Shown piece by piece: positions 33,937 to 43,807 of a DNA stretch of 64,000 nucleotides; within the stretch, counting starts at the first letter, position 1, and every line of letters begins with the position of its first letter. The DNA lies in the NCBI GenBank assembly GCA_034769895.1, contig CM068370.1, positions 41,204,344 through 41,268,343 on the forward strand, given 5' to 3'. The translations under genes were made by a program, and so were the position numbers. The notes below the pieces were generated by a model, which saw only the letters and a program-made list of their open reading frames with translations, made no database searches and was not told the DNA's origin. This DNA comes from Magicicada septendecula (lineage: Eukaryota > Arthropoda > Insecta > Hemiptera > Cicadidae).

Positions 33937-34333
33937 CAGTGGCGTATATAGAATTTGGCCCTGGTGGGGGGGCTCCGGCTTCATACAAAAGAAAAACAAG
34001 TGAAGAAAAGCAACACTACTAGTGGCAGAAATCAGTCCCGCTAAAGAAAACGGTAATAACAAAATAAAAAAACGCGTGATTGAAACATTGTTTACAAGAT
34101 ACTTATTGGCTGAATTGATTTCAAACGTATACGCGAATGTTGTGTAATAAACCTGCTTGTACATTTAAAATAGAGTTACTACTATATTAGCGTATACAGT
34201 AGTTATGTTATAAAACTAATTTTAGAAATACCTAGAAATTAAGAGATTAACAACAAAATTCGTCAAGTTTTTCGACTCTCTGGGGGGGGGGGGCTTCCGG
34301 TCCTGTTCGCCTCTCCCTGTAAATACGCCTCTC
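33937..34333. mobile_element. possible hAT-like MITE
   Basis: It starts CAGTGGCGTATATAGAATTT and ends with an imperfect inverted copy, AAATACGCCTCTC. It has a G-rich stretch near each end. The start resembles that of the hAT-like element at 20968. No 8-bp duplication is evident, so the right end may be off by a few bases. Confidence 0.4.
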
Positions 34334-34429
34334 ATTATCTATTTCATTACAAACTTTTGTCAAATTACTTTTACTTCAACAATGTAATAAACCACTGGAT
34401 AGGCTTACTATTCATTGAAGTTCTTTTAT

Positions 34430-34560
34430 CCATCATCATCATCTTCACCCCACTTTCGGTGCACTTGCCTGTTCCGTCATCAAGTAGCCTATCTGACCAG
34501 TACTTCTTTCTTTTGCTTTGTACTTGAGAGCTACAGAGGCGGCATTTTGTCCACTCCAAT
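34430..34560 (-). mobile_element. short LINE-like 3' end
   Basis: The minus strand holds KYWSDRLLDDGTGKCTE and a GATGATGATGA tail, resembling the last residues and tail of the LINE ends at 56.8 and 58 kb. It is short and degenerate. Confidence 0.3.
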
Positions 34561-34906
34561 CATGCTATTTTTCCTTATTATCTTTTTTTATCGGTGTAGA
34601 CGTTTAAAACACTGCGAATGTCTTAATTTTTAAATATGTCAGGTCTCGTGCGTCCTTTCGCGTCGCGTAGGACCTTCTTCTCGTAAGACTGTATTTTGAA
34701 TTCACTTTTTGTGGTGCTAATTCTATATTTCACTACCGTACATACAGTAAAATAGAGGTAGCTACCGTCTTGAAAAATTAACGATTGTCCCTGTCACAGA
34801 TTGCTTTTTAGTGATATGTTTATGGCTTGTCAAATAATTTCATATTTATGTAATTTATATTTTATACTGACTTTACCTCAAGATGTTTTATCCTTATTTG
34901 GGACAT

Positions 34907-34937
34907 GTTTCGGGAAGCCTTGTGTTCCCATCTTCAG
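34907..34937 (-). ncRNA. hammerhead-like core, left arm of pair C
   Basis: Minus strand: CTGAAGA, T, a five-pair stem II GGGAA...TTCCC, GAAAC, then ATGTC. This gives the conserved CUGANGA and GAAA boxes, a two-pair stem III (A-U, C-G) and a GUC triplet. Stem I is short (about two pairs), so activity is uncertain. Confidence 0.6.
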
Positions 34938-35118
34938 CCTTCCTGATTTTGAGCCTTGTGTGTTGGGCCGGTGGTTGCTTTGGTTTTCTGTTGGTCTCTG
35001 GTGCTTTAAATTGGTATCATTTTGTGCGATTGTGGTGTATATATTAGTAGACCAACAGGAAACCACAGCAACAACCAGGTAACACACAAATATCTCACAA
35101 GGCTCAAAATCAGGAAGG

Positions 35119-35149
35119 CTGAAGATGGGAATACAAGGCTTCCCGAAAC
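35119..35149 (+). ncRNA. hammerhead-like core, right arm of pair C
   Basis: CTGAAGA, T, GGGAA...TTCCC stem II, GAAAC and ATGTT in the same order as the left arm, with GUU at the cleavage position. Both arms keep an intact stem II even though they differ at several other bases. Confidence 0.6.
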
Positions 35150-35180
35150 ATGTTCCAAATAAGGAGAAAACATCTTAAAG

Positions 35181-36534
35181 TGATTTACTTGTTACAGTGT
35201 TCTGTTGTTAAAACTAACAACTGGTCTAACTGGTTTCTTTCCTTTGTAAGCCACACTTTTTGTTTTCTGTAACTAATTTTTTATGGATTTATTTCGATTT
35301 TATAATCTACTCCGTGCTACAGAGTAATATGTAAAACTGATGTAGGCCTATCATCCGCACGGTCGTCGCCTATACCTCACGGGTACCATCCGATATCTCT
35401 GGTATCTGGTACTATCCAGCCATGATTGTTACGTTCGGGTCGGGTCGGGTCTTCTGGCCGGCCTCTTCAGGCGTCTATAAGTACGTCGTCATTTCTTCCA
35501 GTCGACGATTAGCGTGGGTTAGCGAGTGGATAACGAGGTTTGTGCTGCCCTCTGATACAACAGTAACTTCATGGCCATCCACTTATATTTCTGTACGAAT
35601 CTTTAAATTTACAAGAACGTCATTTATACGCGTTTCTCTTATGGAGTTCCTCAAAAAGTTTAATGCGCCATAGCTACGGAAAAGTTCGTCCCGTAGTTCG
35701 TTTCTTGGTTTGAAGGGGGTGGGGGGTAAACATCTATGGCATCCTTGTCCCCATGGTGGACCTCTTCTGAAACTCGGGACGCAGCGCAATCGCGGACAAA
35801 GGGTTTGCCCTTCAGCTTTCGCAGCCCTGGCCTCTGGCTGGGCGAGGGGTTCTTCAGTACTTAAAACATTCCGTGGGTTCTCTGTTGTTCACCACCATGT
35901 GAAAGTTATTCAACGGCAGAACGAAATGTGCGTACGGAAGATTGAGCCTAATTTCCAGTCTTCACACACGCAAACCTTCGACCAGATTTAATTAAACGTT
36001 TTTACAAGAATCCGTGATGAATCGTGTTTCACGAACGACGACGTCGAGTTTTGAGGAAATCGTACTTTCGTTTATAAGCAACAACGACACGAACTTTATA
36101 TTTAGTAAGCGCAGGGAACAGTAACAGCGCGGAACCAATCGTGACCGAACGACGCAATCATAAACACATTGTTTCACCTGCGGGCGGCTGCGGCGCGCTC
36201 GCTCACCTGTTGCTGATTAAACTTTCACTGCGAAGATCGTGAACAACGGTATGGGCTTTCCTGCTCTCTGTCCAGCTCGTTCCCGTCTACGTCGTTAAGC
36301 TGTCAAAAGAACGTTATTTCATCATCTGTCTGTCATTAGATAAAATGTCAAATATTTGTTTCCCGTTTAGTTGAACACAAGACCAGAGCGAATGTGTCAC
36401 AATTATCGAAGCGAACTTCGGAACTATCATTTGTCTAGAAACATCAGATAAGATTAATTTCAAGAGAAAGCAAGTACGACAAAGTTCCGGATGTTTGAAA
36501 ATCTTCTGTAAATAAAATTACAGTATAATTGTAA
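35181..36534. other. unassigned sequence
   Basis: Several short frames (for example 35422-35673 and 35710-35991) are open, but none resembles a known family or has a supporting neighbour. No within-window repeat match was seen. Confidence 0.3.
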
Positions 36535-36590
36535 CAGAGTGAAACCTCGCTAACTCGACTTCGAAAACCTCGATTATTTGAAAGTTTTTT
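36535..36590 (+). mobile_element. Tigger-like terminal fragment
   Basis: AGAGTGAAACCTCGCTAACT and nearby CTCGACTTCG resemble the CAGTxxAACCTCxxTAAxxCG start of Tigger/pogo elements such as the one at 37895. Only one end is found. Confidence 0.35.
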
Positions 36591-37894
36591 TTTCTTGTTC
36601 TTCGTAAGGCAACACTTCTTTAAGTAAAATATAATAAACAGCTAACTCTAATTTTTTTATTCATAATTTAATAATTACAATCATGTTAAAAAATGTTATT
36701 GGGCTAGGGAAATTGTTGATAGGCTAACAAATAAATGCTTCGTAACTTCCAAATGTGAAACTTATCAAACTAATATATTTCACTAACCCGAGTGTAAAAA
36801 TAAAACAAAGGTCCTCTGTAGTGGCCCTTATATGACTTTGGCAGCTATATATTGACCCTTTATGACTTGGCTGTCAATGCGTTGGACAGCAATTATAGTC
36901 ATTATTTTTAAAACGATTCTGTGTTCCTATATTTTCTTAGTTTCTTGTTTATATTCGACGTGAGTGACCTTTCAATTTCTCCAGTGTATTCCCTGTTGTT
37001 AAACATTAACAGACCTAATCCTAAAACTATTATCTGAATGCGTAATTGTGCGCATCCGAATTTCAAGTTTGTTCGTGTGGTCTAATTTAACTGTCTTCTG
37101 TATTCTTTAAAAGGAACTCGGCTGCAAGGAAAACCAGAATAATGGCTGCGCTTGCTTTGTATAGTTATTTGTTGTATTTTTTATTTATTTATTTTTTGAC
37201 AAGATGTACATTTTTTACTTTTGTTTTAAATTTTGTTACCGTTTGGGTAACTAACTACAGACAAACTGTATAGTGAATAAAATTTTAATTTTCTCCTAGT
37301 CTCAGCAATTTCCACACGGTGTTCAGCTTTCGTTTTATTTGTTCCCCGCTCTTCACTTGATTAAGCTAATCTCTCTTTCACTTCTTGTTAATCATCATCT
37401 ACGAAATACGTCGAATCCTTTCTCTTTTTTTTACTACATGTTGTTAAATTTCAGCGGAAGCATATTCACAACTCTCTCTCTACTCACACACACAAGCGTA
37501 TCACGTTGCAATGTAGCTACAAATCTGTTTACGCACGCACGGACGAGCCCTGGGGCGTACCTAGTCCGGATATAAAGCCTGTCTAGTTTACGATAACTGA
37601 CAAAATAAATTACCGACTGGCTGATTTGATGTCTGGAAGTCAGTTTCAACTCTCCGTTCGTTGATATGCCCGCGCTAACGAGGAGCCAACATTTAGGCCT
37701 ATCGACCTTTACGTAACTAATTTCTGTTTGGAAATTTCGTTTCCTCTGCCGATCACTACCGGGAAACGGTGTTACAGTTAGTCGTTGCGAGAGCATTTTA
37801 TCAGGTAAAGTCCACTTATGTAAGGCGTACGTTTTTATAGAGGGCTTCATGCTGAAAGCTCTGTTATTACGTATAGATTACACATACTACTGTA
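36591..37894. other. unassigned AT-rich sequence
   Basis: A 138-residue minus-strand frame at 37434-37850 has no recognisable domain. Nothing else supports a gene. Confidence 0.3.
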
Positions 37895-38857
37895 CAGTAA
37901 AACCTCACTAATTCGTCGTCTACGGGACCGATGGGATGACGAGTTAGTGAACGATTAAGAAACAAACTCATTAATGACAATATAAAATGTTTTATCACAA
38001 CACTAGCAATGTACAGTAGACTACTAAATTTATGCTCGAACATATTTATTGCTGGAAATTTTCAAACTCAAAGTACTGTAATTGCAAAAAAAAATTGTTT
38101 AATGATTGTGACAATATCTGTAGTTTTTTTTTCTGTCGACCGTACTTTTCACTAGCCAAATTATGTATTTGGCGCAGTGGAATTATTTTAGGCACTTCTG
38201 CTTCATCTTGGCCTTTGTACCACTTTGATAGCTGTAGTCAGTGATTGAATGGCCTTCTTATGAGAGATTGCAGGTGTTATTGGCTGGTTGTATTCTTCAT
38301 CTACAGCTTCTGTACTTTCTGTGGATACGTATGTAAGAATTCCATCATCACTAAGCATTTCCTAACTTACATCCAGTAAGTATATTTCACACCAATTTTT
38401 GACATCGTCTTCACTCAAACTGTTAAATGTTGGTAGGGGTTGGCAAGTATCTAACGATTCCAATGTGGGGTCAAGACCTTCTGGTTGTGTAGACGCTGGT
38501 TGACATTCAGATGGTCTAACTTATTCCAAACAGATTTTAGTGTTTTCCGGAATACATTGCCAGGCATCAGCAATCCGACTGAATTTTCTGAAACGTACTG
38601 CCCTGTAACAACACATCACAACGCTTACTGTGCCGTGTACAAAAGAACGAAATACCCGTTCTCGGAACCAATACCTTCCGCAATCCGTTCTCCTGGCTAT
38701 TATTAAAACCCCGGCCACAATCAGCACGGTTCTGGATTACTCCGGCTATAATTTGAGCTTATATATTACTCGCTTGTTAATAAAGAAGAACAAAGAAAAG
38801 CTTGAGTGGGTGACGAATTACAGAGGGACACGAATTAGTAGGCGTAAGGTTCTACTG
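37895..38857 (-). mobile_element. Tigger/pogo-like DNA transposon, internally deleted
   Basis: Left end CAGTAAAACCTCACTAATTC; inverted right end CAGTAGAACCTTACGCCTAC. TA lies directly outside both ends (37893-37894 and 38858-38859). On the minus strand at about 38610-38145 it encodes C-terminal transposase remnants: SRIADAWQCIPENTKI (compare SDAWNxIxxxTLxNxW of Tigger), SLSEDDVKNWCEIYLLD, EMLSDDGILTYVS and SHKKAIQSLTTAIKVVQ. Stops interrupt it and the catalytic core is absent, so the copy is dead and non-autonomous. Confidence 0.78.
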
Positions 38858-39320
38858 TACACAGTTCAGTGACTCTAGAAAGCTTATTTGATTTGATCGA
38901 TCTTACTGTCACTTCTTTAGTCTTGATCAGTGGTGTCGATCGTGATGACGACAAACATCATCACCATCGTCATCGTCTTCTTCTCCGTCACATGGTTTAG
39001 GCGTGCGACTGTTCCGTTTTAAGTATCTGAGCATATTTGTTTTGATAGTCCATTCCTTCATCCTACTGCAAAATCAAAGTCCGGTGGAAGAAGACGCAGT
39101 TTAAGAAAAACACGAAAAACTCGGCTTAAAACGTAGAACTTTCTACTTAGTCATGGAACTTAAACGACTTTTCAGCATACATTAAAATATTGCTTTATAA
39201 TATCGCTTATACTTGTATGAATCTACGGTAGCAGTTTCCAAATATGGGGCTGTAAAAATTCAAGTATTGATCAGACTATTTAAAGTTTTCAAACCTGTAG
39301 TGATGAGGAACATGATAGAT
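38858..39320. other. unassigned sequence
   Basis: A short CATCATCACC/ATCGTC-rich stretch at 38957-38990 is a weak microsatellite and could be a LINE tail. Nothing else is recognised. Confidence 0.3.
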
Positions 39321-39331
39321 GAGCTGTGATA

Positions 39332-39649
39332 ATGGACTTCGTAAGTTTACACGGCCGCAGTCAATGTTGCTCAAATTTCTTCGCGGGCTGTTTGGTCGTG
39401 GTCCATTGTTTCCTACAAAAACAGACGTTTCGGCAGTGCCATCGACTGCTACCTTCAGTGTAAAATCGAGTTACGCTAACGTAAGATGGTAGACGTTAGT
39501 GACCACCTTACCTTAGCGTCTACCATCTTACGTTAGCGTAACTCGATTTTACACTGAAGGTAGCAGTCGATGGCACTGCCGAAACGTCTGTTTTTGTAGG
39601 AAACAATGGAGCACGGCCAAACAGCCCGGGAAGGAATTTTAACAACATT
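39332..39649. mobile_element. inverted hammerhead-like pair D with 11-bp target duplication
   Basis: GAGCTGTGATA occurs at 39321-39331 and 39650-39660, directly outside the element. Inside, long arms (about 39362-39493 and 39519-39649) are inverted copies at roughly 90% identity, separated by about 25 bp. Cores: minus strand 39424-39458 and plus strand 39554-39588, both CTGAAGG, a five-pair stem II GCAGT...ACTGC, then CGAAACGTC. CTGAAGG departs from the consensus CUGANGA at one base, so these ribozymes may be weak. Just outside each core the segment with CACGGCCAAACAGCCCGGG is the region that matches the 53-bp satellite. Confidence 0.82.
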
Positions 39650-39660
39650 GAGCTGTGATA

Positions 39661-40042
39661 CTTCCGAAATGATGACCTTTACCGTGATATGAAAATGAAG
39701 CTAGTAACCAGGAAAATAGAAACCTGTTTACCGGGAAACAATTGACAGACTTTACCGGCACGAGAAAATCTTGGGGATCCAGCTGCATAATGTTGGAGAC
39801 GTAGTACGGATACGAATACGTTTAACAGAATCAAGCGGTTCGATTGGTGAGGTGATGTGAATTGTAAATAGCAGAGTAATTATGATGATAAGTGTAAGCG
39901 GTTAGTTAATTTATGGTACTAATTAATGTGAATAACGGGGGTGTGGAAGCAAGCCAAGATAAAACAGTTTGAGCCTATGTGTTGACGTCTAAGACATTAT
40001 TAACAAGTTATGTTAAATTTTAGTAGCTAGTTAGTTACTAGA
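39661..40042. other. unassigned sequence
   Basis: No clear coding or repeat signal; short peptides suggest possible old LINE sequence but cannot be supported. Confidence 0.3.
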
Positions 40043-40299
40043 TAATAGCTGTGTCACACTATGCTACTTCACTAGCCGCTAATGTATTTTCTGGCTATTT
40101 CTATGTCACACTGTTTTTAGGTAGCCGCTACTTAACTTAGTAGTGGCTAGTACAGCAAAGTACGTGGTTCCGTAGACTGCTGTTTGGTGTTACAAAGTAT
40201 TGTGCAAAATGTCATCTGTGGGTGAGTGACGTGAGACTTTGAGACGCCTGTTGCTGATTTGTGTTACAGAGCTTGTAAGGAGTTGCTGAGTAACATAAG

Positions 40300-40482
40300 G
40301 AACGAAGAGAAACGCATGTGGGTTCGGGGATGGATAGGTAGAAGGAGGGAAAACTGTGTACTTCAACAACATTAATAAGAGAGCTGGCAATTGAGGACCC
40401 TCAATCGTTTAACACAACATCATGCGGTTAGCCTTACCAAAGCTTCAGGAGTTTCTAGATTTAGTGTCACCAAATTAAATTT
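40300..40482 (+). pseudogene. Harbinger transposase N-terminal fragment
   Basis: Reads NEEKRMWVRGWIGRRREN, then in another frame LIRELAIEDPQSFNT, then MRLALPKLQEFLDLVSP. In HARBI1-like nucleases this N-terminal stretch has the pattern RMWVxxWLxRRxxxGxxxxLLxEL, EDPxSFxNxLRMxxxxFxxLLxLV, so the order and spacing agree. Two frameshifts or small deletions and the loss of the downstream DDE domain make it a relic. Confidence 0.68.
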
Positions 40483-41132
40483 GGTTTGTATACGTCTTCC
40501 GTTGCGCCACTACTCTTTTTAGATTTTTTTATTTTATCCAGGTCATTACGATAAGCACCAAGGAGTGTTTTAATTCTATTTTAAAAACCATCTTCCTTTG
40601 GTGGTAATCAGGGAAGTTCCAGGTCATCTAGCAACCGAGTGAAAGCAGATTTTTCGCGTCGCGTTTCAAATACTCTATGGACGTAATACCCTACAGACAA
40701 TCATATTTTCTATATATGTCAAGGAATGTAATTATTTCATCATCCAACCACTTTAATAAATCACTCATTGTAAATGTAGATTGGACCATTGAAAAGGCAC
40801 AAAACACAGCAAAACCAAAACAAACGCTGAGACAAGCCTGCGGTGACAAGGGGAGGCGCTACTTTACTCATACTGGAGTGTCACAGTGGGCTACTAGGGC
40901 GCTACTCGGTAGCGGCTAGTGAGTCACGTGACCTCAAGGTCGGCTACTGGCTACTTAGTGGTGCCAAAAGTTGAACACGTCCAACTTCTCTAACTACTGC
41001 TTTTTCACTCGCTGGCGAGCGCTAGTAGCTGCTACTAACACTGTCACACTAGGCTACTTAGTAATTTAGCATAATTACTTATAGTAAAATATTACCTTAT
41101 ATTCGGTCCGCCGTGTGACTTCTCAATTTGAA

Positions 41133-41177
41133 TTTACGTAACGCGTTTCAAGGCATATGCCTCATCATCAGACGTAA
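41133..41177 (-). ncRNA. type I hammerhead ribozyme candidate, left arm of E
   Basis: Minus strand, in order: TTTACGT (stem I), CTGATGA, TG, AGGCATATGCCT (stem II, four pairs with a four-base loop), T, GAAA, a minimal stem III (C-GC-G), TT, ACGTAAA (stem I). Stem I forms seven perfect pairs, and A15.1 and U16.1 are present with GUU as the cleavage triplet. All conserved core bases of the hammerhead are in place. A one-pair stem III is the form known in Penelope-like elements and retrozymes, which usually work as dimers. Activity is inferred. Confidence 0.8.
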
Positions 41178-41505
41178 AAATTTAAAAACTTAAAACACAC
41201 ACATCACACAAGAAACGTGTTTGTCAAAAATAATAAAATTTCAGCTATTAACATGTTATGTGCACTTGTTGTTGGGTGCGCACCCGTTCAGGTATTGTCT
41301 GCTACTGATCGGAAAGCGTTGATTTGAATCTAACCGCCTGTATGATACTGCTTTGAGACTGCTCAACGATTTCCGATCAGTAGCAGACAATACCTGAACG
41401 GGTGCGCACCCAACAACAAGTGCACATAATATGTTAATAGCTGCAATTTTATTATTTTTGACAAACACGTTTCTTGTGTGATGTGTGTGTTTTTAAGTTT
41501 TTAAA

Positions 41506-41555
41506 ATTTTACGTCTGATGATGAGCCATATGCCTTGAAACGCGTTACGTAAATT
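41506..41555 (+). ncRNA. type I hammerhead ribozyme candidate, right arm of E
   Basis: Same fold as the left arm: TTTACGT, CTGATGA, TG, AGCCATATGCCT, TGAAA, CGCG, TT, ACGTAAATTC. Stem I is kept at seven pairs. One base in stem II differs from the left arm and breaks one of four pairs, so this copy may be weaker. Confidence 0.72.
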
Positions 41556-41739
41556 CAAATTGAGAAGTCACACGGCGGACCGAATATAAGGTAATATATT
41601 TTTACTATAATTGTAAAGTGACTTGGATACCAACACGAACAAAAATAATTACTTAGTTAAATAGCATAGTGTGGCACAGGCTTAAGAGTTGTTCGGGTAA
41701 GAGCATCAGAAAAAGTTGTCGGGTTTCGTTCGGCCAAGA

Positions 41740-41905
41740 TCCGTCGTAACTGTTTCCACAACACTCTGTCGCTTTTTGCGGCCTGAAGAAGATCCGCCGA
41801 GGGTGCGGTTCGAAAGGTTGCCGACGACGTCGCTGCTACGTGGCAACCGACCACGGCCTAACAGCCCTGTTTATGATCACCTTGATAATATTGATACCGA
41901 CCGTG
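41740..41905 (+). mobile_element. single hammerhead-like element fragment I
   Basis: At 41777-41824: GCGGC, CTGAAGA, a stem II with CCGC...GCGG, CGAAA, GG, TT, GCCG. This keeps both boxes, four stem I pairs (CGGC with GCCG), and A15.1/U16.1 with GUU. Downstream, CCACGGCCTAACAGCCC matches the tail of pair D (GCACGGCCAAACAGCCC). No inverted partner arm was found, so it is a solo or truncated member. It starts about 60 bp after the Harbinger end. Confidence 0.6.
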
Positions 41906-42094
41906 TAAGCTTACGACAAAAATTAAAATAATATAAGATTGAAAAGTACCTGAACGTACGACAGAATAATGAAGTCTCATTCATCAATGCAAAATTCCGT
42001 ACGGATAACTACATAGAGGCCGGATTACCGGGGATCGCTACACTCATAACAGAAGATATTGTTCCTACATACTTACAGCGAGCCCGAAAACCCA

Positions 42095-43037
42095 TTACTG
42101 AGTCGAGGTCTCCTTTACCAGCCTCCGCCAGTTGTCCCGGTCAAGTGCAGCTCCTCTCCAGTTCCAGGTCCCAAGGATATGGCGCGCAACATAATTCACA
42201 CCGTCTTCCCAACGTAGTTTGGGCCTACCAACTCTCCTGGTGCCATAGACCTTTTCTGTGAGTGTCTTTCTGGGTATTTCATTCTCCCCCATTCTGACCA
42301 AAAATACTGCGTAGGATTGTGCGTTCATGAACCAGCAGGCTTGACTCAGACTTTCTAGAGATGGTCCAGGTCTCAGAACCATAGGTGAAAACTGGGCGGA
42401 TCAGTGTTTTATACAGAAGCAGCTTGATGCTCCTGGAAATTGTTCTGCGCTGTAACAGGGGTCTGATACCAAAGAAGCTGAGGTGATTCTTTGCTTTATT
42501 TCTCCTGTCGTTTCTCCATCGCAGTTAACTTGGCATCCTAAATAAACAAAGTTGTTGAATTTTTCGAAGGAATAGATGCCAATTTGGACGTGCTCTCCTT
42601 CTCTAGTTACCCGCCCTGTGACCATGTATTTTGTCTTGCTTTTGTTTATTATGGGACCCAGCCTCCTTGCGGGACCTTCAAGAGCAAGAAAGGCTTCAGT
42701 GACTGCTTGAAGGGGCCTCCCGATTATATCTAAGTCATCGGCGTCCTAGGACCTGCACCAACCTGTTGAATACAGTCTCAGAGGAATCTATTCCAGCACC
42801 TCTCATAGCTTTTATAAGGCAAGAATTAAGAGGAGGCAAGGAAAGAGCATCGTCTTGGAGAACTCCCTTTCCATAGTCAAACTCCTGATAAGTCTGGATC
42901 CTCACTATGCTCTTCACTGTCAGAAATGTCATCCTACACAATCTTAATAATTTCATTGGTACGCCCAATTCTTCAAGAGCTGTGTGAAGTTCTTGTCTAT
43001 CAATGCTATCGTATGCATTTCTGAAATCTATGAAGAG
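42095..43037 (-). mobile_element. LINE 3' fragment, reverse transcriptase to C terminus
   Basis: Minus strand, in order: RNAYDSIDRQELHTALEELG and VPMKLLRLCRMTFLTVKSI, DYGKGVLQDDALS and GIDSSETVFNRLVQVLG (reverse transcriptase), then KSKTKYMVTGRVTREGEHV, FVYLGCQVNCDGETTGEIKQ, and at the end RRVGRPKLRWEDGV, GTWNWRGAALDRDNWRRL. The copy is 5'-truncated within the RT domain and has several frameshifts and an internal loss between the second and third part. The sequence is a different lineage from the 58-kb LINE. Confidence 0.82.
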
Positions 43038-43239
43038 GTGATGGGTAAAATATGATTCGATACCAAAAGTACGGAAATGAGGTACTATACAGGCTATCTT
43101 GAACGCACATAAAAATTACAATTACCCTTAACAAAATTAAACCACGCAAGAAACGGGTAATCATCTTTCGAATACTGTACTGTTTCACGTGTTCGTGGGC
43201 ACGATTGTGATTAAAATCGCGTGTCAAATTCAACCTTGG

Positions 43240-43684
43240 AAACTAGTGTATATATATATATAAACTCATCAACGGTCAGCAACATTCAAAACAGCGGTCG
43301 TAATAGGGAACGACTATGCAACCCAGCTGACTTTCACTCACGTCCACGGTATGCCGCAACGGCGCGCGCTCGCCCTTGACCGGCAACTGCGGGAAATTAC
43401 ATTAATTCTGTGTACTATGCTCGTAACAATCTCTGTGTGACGAGAATTACAATCATCGCGAGATGTTTTCCAGGCATCAGCTAAGCGTCAGAAAAGCTTG
43501 CCTGACAATACTGATGTTGATAAATTCAGTAAGTTCTGTATATTTGTAATTTACTGCGATATTTCGTAACGTATTGCGACTGGGATGTTAAATGTTTATA
43601 ACATTACGCTGTGTTTACAACAACTTTTATTAAACGCTGTGTTTAATAAAAGTAACTGTGTAGGAATAGAGTGCCAGCGTAGAA
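43240..43684. other. unassigned sequence
   Basis: A short TATATATATA run at 43249-43262, and otherwise no recognisable element or gene. Confidence 0.3.
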
Positions 43685-43689
43685 ATCAA

Positions 43690-43760
43690 TCACACTGTGA
43701 AACCTTGATAGTCCGAAGCGTGGTAACCGAGCGCTCTATAATCCGAACGAAACAAAGTAA
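43690..43760 (+). mobile_element. Tigger-like terminal fragment
   Basis: CACTGTGAAACCTTGATAGT followed by CCGAAGCGTGG and TATAATCCGAACG resembles the ends of pogo/Tigger elements. Only one end is seen. Confidence 0.35.
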
Positions 43761-43807
43761 GATTTATTACATTGTTTCGAGAGTTACAAATAACATAAAT
43801 TGACATA

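Larger units (their letters stand above)
34871..35180. mobile_element. inverted hammerhead-like pair C
   Basis: Arms of about 130 bp, 34871-35010 and 35050-35180, are inverted copies: GGCTCAAAATCAGGAAGGCT and the GAAACATGT segment occur in both. Each carries a hammerhead-like core. Their inner sequences (ACCAACAGAAAACCAAAGCA against ACCAACAGGAAACCACAGCA) also match, leaving a loop of about 35 bp. No clear target duplication was found. Confidence 0.7.
41082..41644. mobile_element. inverted hammerhead pair E with 11-bp target duplication (best example)
   Basis: ATAATTACTTA flanks the unit exactly at 41071-41081 and 41645-41655. Arms 41082-41314 and 41371-41644 are inverted copies at about 95% identity around a 56-bp spacer. 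Each arm has a type I hammerhead-like fold near its middle, pointing outward. The arms also share GTGCGCACCCAACAACAAGT near the spacer and CACGGCGGACCGAATATAAG near the outer ends. No protein is encoded. It lies inside the Harbinger element, just before that element's right terminal repeat, and so is the younger of the two. Confidence 0.88.
40046..41682 (+). mobile_element. PIF/Harbinger-like transposon remnant
   Basis: The terminal inverted repeats TGTGTCACACTATGCTACTT (from 40050) and TGTGCCACACTATGCTATTT (inverted, ending near 41679) match well. TAA lies outside both (40043-40045 and 41683-41685), the 3-bp target duplication expected for this superfamily. Subterminal copies of GCTACT, CTAGCC and CACACTAGGCTACTTAGTA occur on both sides. 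A piece of HARBI1-type transposase is encoded inside. Close to the right end the element is interrupted by pair E (41082-41644). Confidence 0.72.
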
